The position numbers and the translations under genes were made by a program. Source: Antedon mediterranea (Eukaryota > Echinodermata > Crinoidea > Comatulida > Antedonidae). From it: a DNA stretch of 64,000 nt. The notes beneath the pieces were generated by a model. It was given only the letters and a program-made list of their open reading frames with translations, ran no database searches and was not told where the DNA came from. Location: positions 9,935,312-9,999,311 of the forward strand of contig NC_092675.1 of the NCBI RefSeq assembly GCF_964355755.1, in the 5' to 3' direction. Below are positions 28,401 to 40,400 of the stretch, piece by piece (position 1 is the stretch's first letter; every line of letters begins with the position of its first letter).

Positions 28401-31400
28401 ACTTCCTTTTGTCCTCAACCTATCTCCTTAATGTTAATGTTGCACCACTTGCGCGGCGGATAACCAAACTCGTCAAAGTGACGAGTTACATGTCTAGTCT
28501 TAATCTTCTTTCTTTCTGTATGATTTTTGTGTAACGCTTTTCTCTAAAACTTGCAAACATAACATTTTGTTAACTATGTTAACATTTTGACATTTATGTA
28601 ACGTCGTCAAGCGAAGCTTTTCATGATGTTTACAATTGCGCAACGTGACGTACGCGCGATTTAACGATTTTCTCGTATTTAACATATGTCGAAAACCAAA
28701 TAACATTTTAAAGTGAAACTTTGCAAAAGTTTAATTTATATCATGCGCTAACTTTCTGTTGAAAAAAAATTGCGTGTTTTACACAAAGTTACGCGCGCAC
28801 GCGCATTTAAAATTTCAAAATGCGCAAAATTAATTTATAATCAACTTTCTACGCGTTTCATGTCGTTTTAAGCATGTCAAAAATTCCCACGTGTGCGCAC
28901 ATTTTTACGTGTGCGGTGCGCACGTAGCATTGAAAACGTATTTTTTTCGCGTGATTTATGTTTTTCCAGCCTTTTCTAGTAATTTTACCAAATTTTAAAC
29001 AATTTCGACTTAAAGATACGTCATACGAGCACGTCGAATTGGACAATTTGCGCGCGTTTTTTATGAAAAGGTTAAAAAATTCGTTTAAAATATGCCTTTT
29101 TTTAAACAGTTGTAATTTCTAAACTAGACGGTCAACTTTTTGTGGATGACATATTCTGGAAGTAGATGAGTTGTAGGTATCGGATCAGGTATTAATATGG
29201 CTAACCGGACATTGTGACGTCATCGTATGGCCACGCGAATATAAAATTTAGGATTTTTGTATCTTTCGTCATAGCTCATCACATTGAATAGAGCGCATCT
29301 CCACTTATTCGTTTTCCATTTTCACCCCGATTTTGATATTGTCTAGGTCAATCAACTATCTTTCGCATGAGTTAAAAATATTTTAATTTTTTTGACGTCA
29401 TCATGCCTAAATATTTAAATCACGTGTGGCATCAATTTCATCTTTACAGTAAATTTTAATCTGTTATAGCTCGTAAGAATAAAATGTGATAATCACGATT
29501 AAAACTTTTTCTGGAAGCTATTGGATTGTAGATACGAAATTATGTAAAAATGTTGCCCATCGGATGTTGTGACGTCATCATATGGCCAGTTAAATAAAAA
29601 AGGTCGTATTTTCATCTTTTGCGTCATAATTCATTACATTTAAAAAAGCGCGCATCAATATTTCACGTATTCAAATTTCTTCTACACGCTAATACGTTGT
29701 TGCTGAGATAATTTCCTTTCGGAATTGCTACCTTCGCGTTTCATTTTAAAACCGTCAACATGTTAAAAATTGCAATAAAAAGCGGGTCCCGTAATTTCAC
29801 CTATTCTACACTGTATGTCACTGAGCTGTATGTGATATGGATACAGATTATACTGTGTATACTATATATGAATTTAAATAATAAAATTCAGCAATAACAA
29901 CATATCATATTCTTCAGTTCAGGTCATAATGCCAACGTGAACACTTCCTTTTGTCCTCAACCTATCTCCTTAATGTTAATGTTGCACCACTTGCGCGGCG
30001 GATAACCAAACTCGTCAAAGTGACGAGTTACATGTCTAGTTATATTAACATTGTGCATTCTTATACAGTAACTAATTTTTTGCAATCTAAATACAATCAA
30101 GGACATATTCTTATAATATAAACACATTCTGTTTTGACTTTGGATAACATCATTAACATATTAATAATAAAATGTGATTAAAGTTGGCCTTCTATAACGT
30201 ATTGTTTTTAATTAGATTATTTTCAAAAATCATAATTTAATATTTGTTTAGTGAATTCTAGTACAAATGTTGATGATGAATAATTAAGTTTTAAATGACA
30301 ATAAAAACAACGAAAGTCTGCAGCTTCTAATGGGAAGTTGTTATTGATGACTGTTAAAATACACAGCTTCCTGCTGCTCAAAACTATTTAAAAGACTTCA
30401 TCAATTGTTTCATTCTTTAGACTTTAAATAGTTGTATTAAGGAATATTAATATATACAGGTAAAGCATTCACTTATTTTTTTCCATCCTATAATTTAATG
30501 CTATAACAATTCCTTTTAAAAACTTAACTATTAGCTAAATCCAATTCTAATACTAACTACTGAATATATATACTTTTTCGCAAATCAAAGACTATTCCCA
30601 TATGTCACAATTCAGTTACTCATTTAGGCAACCAAAAGTATTTAGCAGAATTGCAGTACACATAGTTTTTGCAGGAATTTTATTCCATGAAACTAATAAC
30701 TAAGTCTGTAGACTTGTTTTCAGATGGGGTCCTCCTGGTGGTGAATAGGGCAGTACACCGGGAGACGATCCCATACTCTTGATAAAAGAGTGTACTGCAT
30801 TTTCTAATGTGCACATGAGCCATGTTGCACATAAGACCAACGGGTTGCACTATATATACCTACAAGTTGAAACACACAGAGAGTGCCGATGGGATTTGAA
30901 CCATGGACCAAAGAAAACCTATGATCTTTCAATGTTCAGTGCACGAAACAGTTTTAGTATTAAGCACTGTCAATGCTCAAAGCACTATAATAGTTTTGTT
31001 GTTGTTATGCTACATATATGCATACTTGCATGAGTGTATAGCTGGTATATCATGTACATGCTAATTATTGAATACTCAGTTAAATACTATATTTTATTGT
31101 GTATGTAGCTAGATCAGTAGCCTAAATTGTGCATACAGGTGAACTATTGTATGCTTACATCATCCATTTCTCTTGATTTCGGACTTCATCCGTAGCATAA
31201 ACAGTAAATAATATAAAAAACAATACTCAACAATCTAGACAACAGTTTAAAATTAAATTGAATCTAATAAACTATTTTTTTTGTATTTTGTTAAAATTTG
31301 AGATATTTCAAGATATGATCTAAACTACCTTATGTATTGGTCATACACATTATTTCTACAATTCTTTCAAATTATTATACAAAATAACAATTTTGATTGA

Positions 31401-34400
31401 TTTTCTAATCAATATAATCAATCATTTGGATTAAAGATGATCATTGTTGATGAAGAGCCTCAAGCTTGTCACCTGCTATTTACATACAACTAATACATTA
31501 TTTCTTAGTTTGAATAATTACTAATTGCTTACAGATTCTTGTTTGTTCAATTTCAAGCTTATATTCTAAACCATGGAGCAATATCATGATAATGTGATGA
31601 TTTATCAGTGATAAATAACAGTGACAGGAACCATGTTTTAAGTTAAATTTTTTGAAGGAATCAAGGAATGTTAATCGGTACTTTAATAGATCAGTCTCTG
31701 TTATTTACATTTCAAAATTATTTTTACAGTTTTATTTTTTCTCTCTTCTTTAAAATCAGAGTCGTCCCAAACTAATGAAAATCCACCATCATCTAAAATG
31801 TTAATAAATAATAACCAACCAATCACATCGCAAGAGCCTGAGAAGACTTCACCAGAAACGGTTCACGCAAGAATGAACGGTACACATCCATCAGATGAAT
31901 GGCCACCTCCGCCACCAGAATTGCATCTACAATTTGACGACCCAAAATCACCATTAATGTCGTCACCAAAATCGCCTAGCATACAAATACCAACACCACG
32001 TAAATTTAGTACTAGTCTTAAGCCAGGTAAAAACTATGCAAATTTGCTGTTTTGGTATTATACTATATAACTGTTTATTTATGAAATGCAGAGCTTAAAA
32101 AAATATTTTAAAAAGCAATTTTACAAATAATATTAGATACCTTTCGTAAAATTGACTACTGTATTCCATTTAGGATGTTTTATGGAAATTTACCTGCCAG
32201 CCTAGATCTTTTGTATAGTGTGAATATTTTGACTACAGGGAGACGGAATTAACCTCTCATATCTTGCATGTCTGTGTAAATTAAGCCTTTAAAGCACCGT
32301 TCCAATTAACACCTATACACAACTGGACACCCAATGCGCAACTGTAATATTTAGCTTTAACATTTAAAAGTAGGTCATGATATTCTACAATAATTTGGCC
32401 TAGATCATACAGTGACAAGGTATACAATATAGTAAATTGTGAGTAGACAATAAATGACACACAATAATACAAATATAAAGCCCCTTTCACACAGAGCTGT
32501 AAGACGGTAATATTGCGGTAATTCGCGAACGCCGGCTTATGTGTGAAAGGGTAAAAACCCCTTAATGCCGGCTTCCGTTAGACCGCCTCTGGACCTAGTA
32601 AAATTGCGGTAATATTACCGTCACGGTCGTAAGCCTGATCTGTGTGAAAGAGTCCACGATATAACGCCTGCTTACGCAGTGAAGCAAGGATAAATTCGGG
32701 ACATTTTCCTTGATTGAGAAAGACTGTGGCAATTACTTTAGGCCAAATTATTAGATTATATCCATATATATATATTTTTAGGTTAGTTTATAAATAATAC
32801 AATGGAAGAATACGGCCATAATAATAACAATATAACAGATGTTGGTCCAAAGATTATTTAACTTGCTGTAATGTACGTAAGCCTAGGCCCTAGTTAGCAT
32901 AGTTCTAGCAGGAACATCCTCCGGTGCGCGCTCCCGGTGCTAGCTCATAACAGCTTCTGATAATTAAATTCGCGTCTATTTGTAGGCCTAATAGATTTTG
33001 TTTCTGTAAAATGGCAATCACGATCGGGCAGTTATTAGCACGGAGTGGTGTTGGGCAAAAATATAGGTTTTATGCATCGTAACCAATAAAACCAATAAAA
33101 CTAAACGACGGACACACAAAACAACATCAGCAAACATGTGCGCGCATGGCATGTTTTGTCGCCGGCGGCGGACGAGGTGCCCGCCATTTTTTTTTCTCAA
33201 AAAGTGCGACTTCTATTTTATGAAGACAGTAATGTTTAAATTGCGCCTTTTCACTGTGGCCTTTCACACAGAAAACGGTAAAATTACCGTAATATTACCT
33301 TCTGTGTGAATGGGTTTAGACCGGCAATAACGCCGGCTTGCTTACCGCAATATTGCCAAAGTTCTGTGTGAAAAGGCCTTATGAAATATATTTTTAAAAT
33401 AGTGCAATCATTTTTTTTAGGTTGACAGGAAAAATTGAAATACATTTGGTATTATATCAATTGATAAATTACATAGTTAAAGTTGTTATTATGTAGACAT
33501 TTCTCTTCTAAAGCATGCTAGTGCATTCCAATTACGATATACCAACCTTACTCTCTAGGGTAGCATTCACAACATTCTTTCTTGGTTTATCAAAATATTA
33601 ATAAATGGTTCCTTAATCTGGAAAAATAACCATTTAGCCTTTATGAATCCTCTTAGTATTCATTATTGACAAGTTTATCATATCGTAAAGAAGTGTGACA
33701 TTACTACTTCTACTACTTGAAACTACTCCACTTTTTAAATTGTTGTTTGGATATATAGCTCTTTGGTCACCAGTGAAAACGAATGGCTCAACAAATGAAG
33801 GCAATGAAGAAAGGACTTTAAAAGTAGTGCCAGCAGTTTGGAGTCCTCAAGGAGATGTAACAAAACAGTTCAAGCCTGTGAAGGTAGAACTCACCCAGCC
33901 CAAGAAGGCAAGTGGACTTACCTGCTGCTATATTTAAACACTAGATGTTCTTCTTCATTCTCTCTTGTCATTCTGCTCTACTCTTTTGTGCATTTATTTC
34001 CATTATGCTTTTTTCCTCTGCTTGTTCTTTCATTTTCTATCTTTCCTTTTTATGTACTGCATTCATTCATTTTCCTCTTCTTTATCAGTCGTGCTCTTTC
34101 CTGCTTTTTGTGCTATTCCTTAATTCTGTTATTGTTTTCTCCTGATTGTTTTAGATACCTTCCATCTTGCTGTAATCTTTCTAACTCATTCTGTTTCTTC
34201 ATGCTAATATTTGTGTTATCATTTCATTCCAAAATTTAATTTTCTGATGTATTATATAGTTATTGAGAACTATCAATTTGAATTTCAATAATGTTCTCAA
34301 TTAATATCAAACACTTTTATAAATTCTTGTGGAGCAACCAATAATCCAAACTAAACATTTTAATTTCATAAAGTTTTTTACAATTAATGTCATTCTGTAG

Positions 34401-37400
34401 GTAAAATCTCCTGAGCCTCCACTCATATCGCCTGAGGAATCTGTACCAGTCGAGAAGGCTCCAAACACATTCACTAGCCCACCACCATTCAAACCGGCTT
34501 CCAGTGTCAGCAGCTCTCCCCCTTCCATAACCACACCGACACCCGTTGTATTTAGCCAGACGCCTGTTGTATTTAGCCCGACGCCTGTTGTATTCAGCCC
34601 GACACCAGTGACGTTTAGTCCGAAGCCTATATCTTTCACTCCAACACCAACTGTTCCTAGTCCGACACCAGTCATATTTCCCAAGATGCCTACACCTCCG
34701 ACTACAACACCAGTACCTTTACAGAATGGAATTGTGCATAGCCCAACGAATGAAACAGTACAGGAGCCCACTAGTCCAAAACAGCAGATAACACAACAAT
34801 TTGCTAGCCCAGGTAAAAATTCAACTGTTTATAGTTTGATAATTATTTCATGTTTTCCAATTTTTTTACAGAATATTTTAGTAACATTGATAATTAATGT
34901 AAAATAGCATTCTAGTCATTATTTATTTATTTTTTAATATCTATTAACATGATGAGGTCATCAGTATAACGAGTGTTATAAGTATTATGATTTGACAGCT
35001 ATAAACTGATAATGCACACTAAAAGGATTCATACTAGGTATTAATTCGACTCAGTCATGCATATCCAAAATGGACCGATTACACGTTCAGTGGAATTTTA
35101 TTGACCAATGAACATGCAATATGTACTAGTGACAGCCAATTAAATAAGTGCTTTTTTTTTCATTCAATATCGCGAATGTTCTAACAACATGAACTCGTGG
35201 GAGTGGTGATTTAAGGTGTCATTAATAGTAACATTAATGTTTTTAATTTCATTTCCGTGCCATACTATTTCTGACATATATTCTATGCGGAAGATATTAC
35301 ACATAATATAATTAGTGACACGCATTCCTTTACAGTCTTTGATTGCAACATGTTTACATGTTCGGTGGACATAAAATCAATGCTTGTATGTAGCAAATAT
35401 ATAACTTATTCAGGTGGTGCATTTTTTGGCACAAATCTTCAAATTGTTTTCTTAACTTTGCATACAGGATGTTTACTGTTAAACATCACAGCTGTAAGCT
35501 TTTGTAGATTACTACAAATTGGCATTGGTTTGTTTATCAAACCCGTATACAGTCATCATCATTTAGCCGTTTGTACATGTTGTGTCGTACACTGCAATGT
35601 TTTTACCTGTCCTGAATAATATTTATGGATTATTGTCATTGATATGGACGAACATTGAATAACGCGTAGAAAATTGAGTAACTATGAGAAAGGAAGATGT
35701 GATGAAACCAACTAAGTTTGGAGATAGTTGGGTTCCATTTTTTTACCTTGGTAAGATCAGAATATATTTTTGACTGAAATGGATGTAGTTGAGTTCTGTT
35801 TTGTTACCTTGGTAAGATCAGAATATATTTTTGACTGAAATGGATGTAGTTGAGTTCTGTTTTGTTACCTTGGTAAGATCAGAATATATTTTTGACTGAA
35901 ATGGATGTAGTTGAGTTCTGTTTTGTTACCTTGGTAAGATCAGAATATATTTTTGACTGAAATGGATGTAGTTGAGTTCTGTTTTGTTACCTTGGTAAGA
36001 TCAGAATATATTTTTGACTGAAATGGATGTTGTTGGGTTCTGTTTTGTTACCTTTTGACTGAAATGGATGAAGTTGGGTTTGGTTTTTTTACCTTAAAGA
36101 TCAGAATATATTTTTGACTGAAATGGATGTAGTTGCGTTCTGTTTTTTGGCCTTGGTAAGATCTGAATTGTAAGTAATAAAGTCTTCAAATGTAAGGATA
36201 ATTCAACACTAAATTGGAAATCTTAAGTCTATTACGTGCCTGCTTACCTGGATAAACCCGACAATAGCCCTTTTCCACGAAGTGCGAAACAAATACGAAA
36301 AGAAGAATTCTACCCGAATTCACCTCATAAAGAATGGTACATTCCGCTCTAGCGCCCTCTCGTGGGACCACTCCCACGTGTTACCGTCATCATTTCTTTT
36401 CGTACTGTCACGAAGACAAGACGAAGTTTGAGCGTTGCAATACGTCACAAACGAGGGAGAAATACAACCTTATCTGAAGCTAGCCGAGGCTAAGTTGACC
36501 TATTGATATACTATTTATATCTATTAGTATACATTGATTATTGATACGTTGGAAACCGTTGCCCTGTTTGGTTAATCTAACAGGGCAAAAATACCGTTAG
36601 ACTAGAGAACTAGTTGTTGGATACGTTGCAAATCGTTGCCTCGTCTACGCACGAGGCAAAAATTTTTTCACATACCGGGACTGTTCACCGGCTTTGTGTA
36701 GCATTTATTAGAATCAGTCAGGCGTATCCACTGTTACATAGTACGTTAGATACTCTGTTAGGGTGTGTTTGTGTGCTTTGTTTAGGCCTTCTTCGTCATC
36801 ATGCCAAAACAAGAATGCATCCAGTGCAGGGGCCCACGAGCAACACTTAAGTGGGACCGCCACATGCGGTGCGTTAGCTGCCGCACGTGCAGCCAGTCAG
36901 ATCCGTGCGAAGTTTGCGTACGCTGGACGCCTGCTAAATTCGCATCGCTTCCACGTCCCGCGGGACGTGTTATTGAACAGAAAGCAGTTGCTATCGCACC
37001 TCAGGAGGAAGGCGCAACTGCAATGGACGTTCCGGCTGAGAACGTACCACGCGAGGAGGTGCCTGTTGTACTCGCAGCTCCCGCGCATGAGCCAGAGGCG
37101 GGTTCCGCGCCTGTTCCCGCTGCGGATACTGAGCTATCTCCAGCGGTTATTCAAGCCATCGCGGCAGCGGTGAGGGCTGCTCCACGGGACGAGCCCGCGG
37201 TGTTCCCTCAACCACGCCCTCCATATATTCCATATATTCCGGTGCCTCCACCTCAGACGCCACTGTCGTATTCTGAGGGACCCTCAATGGAGGAGGGATA
37301 CACGAGCGACCGTACTATGCTCACGATCTCCGATGAGGAGAGAGCCGCGCAGTTGCGGAGGCCCGGCGAGGAGGGGCTACAGGCGCTGGTTAATAAGATT

Positions 37401-40400
37401 CTTCCGGCGGTATTGGAATATCTAGGCATCGAATACGCTTTTCGCGAACCGAAGCCAACCCCATCTACAAAGCGTTTCTCGACGTTTGGGGTACGTACGC
37501 CTCTCTGTAAGGTTACAACGTGCCCAGTCGTTCCTCTCGACCCGGAGCTGGTCGACCGCGTGGACGCTATCGCGCGCGAGACCAGTACGCGTAGACCGGC
37601 GCCGAACATTCTTTCATGCGCTTTTCCGGTACCTAGAGCTCAATTCGATAGGTACATTGTTGCGCCAGGCGTGCCTGATGCCGCCAAGGACCGGGTTCGG
37701 GAGGACCAAGGATTAGAAGCGGGAAAGACTACTTACCTTGCTCCGACGGCCGCGAAGACAGAAGATACGCTCCTCACGATCGATAGAGCGGCCCGCGAGA
37801 CACTTCGAGTAACATCCGTCTCCGGCTACTTGCTGTCGTTTTTGGCCGATCCGGACCACCCGCGGGAGTTCGATACAGAGGTCATTGCGCTGCTGCAACA
37901 GATCACGGGGCTAATTGCCGACCAGCAGGCGTTTGTATCTTTAACTTCTGCCGCCGCGCGTCGTGTCAACGTACTACAAAGTACTGATATCGCGCCAGCG
38001 CATTATCGCAGGTTCACGGCTTCTGAGTCCCTCGGGGCTAAGGACTTGTTTTTTGGTAGTTTCGCCCAAAAAGAGGACAAATGGGCGCGCGAGAGGGAGG
38101 CCCGTCGGGAAACGCGCGCTCGTTTCCCACAGAAGCGTCGGGCTAGCCGCGGCCGCTCGGGTCCGTCCAGGCCACCTCCCCCTCTCCCAGCTCCGGTACC
38201 GCCGCAGTCGCGACCGCAGCCGTCGAATGTCCCACCGGCGCGGCCTGATACGCAGGCTTCTACATCTCGCGCGCGCACCCCATACGGCAACAACAGCTAC
38301 CGATATGGCCGGACTGCACGAGGCAGGGCCGGACGGTCTGACGCTACCCAAAAAAGTGGTAGGCGTCCGGGTGCGTTTGCGCGCCGCCGGTGACGCGTTC
38401 GATGCGCCCGTCCCCCCGAGCGACGGGCAGGTGGGGGGTCGCCTAAGACGGTTCGCCCGAGTGTGGGAGACCCTGTCGGAGGACAGGTGGGTTCTCTCCA
38501 CAATCAAAAACGGCTATTCCATCGAATTCACGAGCCCCCCGGTGAGCGGGGGCGCTCGGTCGACGAGGATTCCTCCAGAGCCACACATGAGACGTGCGCT
38601 CCTGGACGGCCTCTCCACCCTGCTCCAAAAAGGAGCAGTGGAGGAAATCGACGCTCGATGTACCGTCTCCGGGCACGAGTCCACCGTCTTCTTGACAGAA
38701 AAAAAGACAGGCGACTGGCGACCCATCCTAAATTTAAGGAGTCTAAACTAGCGGTTCATTCACCCCCAGAGGTTTCGGATGGAGACAATCTCATCCATCC
38801 TACTGGGTTTAAAACATGGAGACTGGGCAGCCTCGATAGACCTGAAAGATGCTTACTTTCACGTTCCTATCGCAGAGGCAGATCAACGTTGGCTACGTTT
38901 CAGAATCCTCGACCGTCTGTACCAATTCGTCGCCCTGCCGTTCGGCCTATCGACGGCTCCGCGCGTGTTTACACGCATAGTCAGAACGCTGGCGTCGTTC
39001 TTCCACAAACATGGCATAAGAGTGTTCATGTACCTCGACGATTGGTTGGTCGTGGCCCAGTCCAAGGACAGACTGATGAGCAGTCTACAATATGTCCTTC
39101 TCGTGACGGAACAGGCAGGTTTCATTGTCAATCGGGAGAAGTCGTGCCTGGTGCCGACACAATCTCCGTTATACCTCGGAGCACAGATAAATCTCGTTAC
39201 GGGCTTGGCATCTCCATCCCAACAACGCATCGCGTCTGCAATGAGTGCAGTACGCAATCTAATATCTGCTCATGCTCCGACGGCTTACGAATGGCTCAGA
39301 GCACTGGGTTGTCTGGCCAGTTTCGTTGCCTTAGTTCCGTATTGCCGGCTGCGTATGAGACCTTTACAGCTGCATCTGCTGGCTCATTTCCGACCGCACT
39401 TAGACTCCCTACACAAAGTGGTCCTGTCGAATACATTCATTCAGACGCATCTCGAATGGTGGCTGGTGGAAGGCAGGTTGACTGTGGGAATGCCAATTCA
39501 AAAATCTCTGCCGGACGTCCGTATAGAGACGGACGCTTCCGAGACAGGCTGGGGCGGTTGCTCCAAGGCACTTCGCGCCTCCGGCCTTTGGACGGCCGAG
39601 GAGGCGCGATCCCACATCAACCTCCTAGAACTCTGGGCAGTCGAAAGGACCTTGAAGGCCCTTCGACATCACGTGGCCGGTCGTCACGTCCTTATCCATT
39701 CCGACAACTCAACAGTGGTAGCATATATAAATCGTCAAGGAGGCACGAAGTCCCCGACGTTATGCTACCACCTGTGGACACTGATGTTGTGGTGCATAGA
39801 CAACAACATCATGCTCTCGGCTGCCCACATTGCGGGCAGCCTCAATGTTGTTGCGGACGCTTTGTCCCGACAAACACTATGTCCTACGGAATGGCGCCTT
39901 CTACCCAGCATCGCCGCACTGATATTCGACCACTTCGGGCGGCCTCACATAGATCTGTTTGCGACGTCAGACAACACGCAGCTCCCGACCTTTTGCACAC
40001 GGTTCCGGGATGCACGTGCGTGGGCGGTGGATGCCCTGTCCATACATTGGGACGGACTATGGGCGTATGCATTCCCACCAATATCACTGATTCCAAATGT
40101 TCTGACGCGCATTCAGCGCCATCCTTGCCGGGTCCTCCTGATCGCCCCGGGTTGGGCTCGACAAGCGTGGTATCCACTGCTTCTCGACCTGCTCTACGAT
40201 CATCCCCTGCGTCTTCCAGATCGCGAGGATCTGCTGACGCAGGGCCGAGCTCTGTTCCCATTGCGGAACTTACAATCCCTGCGCCTGATTGTATGGCCAT
40301 TGTCAGGGATCAGCTCCGAGACTCAGGCATTCCAGATGGCCCTGCCGCCCTCGCGGCGAAATCTCGTCGGGAATCTACTCTTACCGTCTACAATAGCCGA

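Larger units (their letters stand above)
19031..30039 (+). repeat. Head-to-tail array of seven ~1.55-kb Helitron-like (HINE-type) units
   Basis: Seven near-identical units lie in tandem inside one intron. Each ends with a subterminal GCGGATAACCAA, then a hairpin (AACTCGTC, loop AAAGT, GACGAGTT), then ACATGTCTAG; the next base is always T. Full 5' ends start TTGGTTATCCGC, the complement of the 3' subterminal motif, and form a GGTTATCC...GGATAACC hairpin. A 3' hairpin followed by CTAG and insertion before T are Helitron signatures. Short complementary subterminal repeats and tandem arrays are known for Helentron-associated elements (HINEs). There is no Rep/helicase ORF, so the family is non-autonomous. 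Units are CpG-richer than the flanks. Confidence 0.7.

Noticed and set aside
21119-29046. Repeated 62-aa and 68-aa minus-strand open frames in each array unit (for example 22656-22844 and 22298-22504)
   Set aside because: They are conserved only because the units are near-identical. They have no Helitron Rep/helicase or other known motif, and the composition is not coding-like.
19031-30039. Array as ordinary centromere-like satellite
   Set aside because: It is intronic, has only seven units, and has hairpin plus CTAG ends shared with a solo inverted copy elsewhere. A mobile-element origin fits better.
33945-34239. Two overlapping hydrophobic plus-strand frames after exon 33759
   Set aside because: They are translations of a pyrimidine-rich intron (TTCTC repeats) and no gene is supported.
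35725-36172. CRISPR-like regular repeat
   Set aside because: The repeats are directly adjacent with no unique spacers, and the locus is animal; it is a minisatellite.
37253-38726. Minus-strand and third-frame open frames in the DIRS element
   Set aside because: They are shadows of GC-rich ORF1/ORF2, Arg/Pro-rich and without motifs.
38463-40292. Upstream part of the long 952-aa plus-strand frame
   Set aside because: It overlaps the RT/RNase H motifs in another frame and has no domain of its own. Only the part from 40293 encodes the recombinase.
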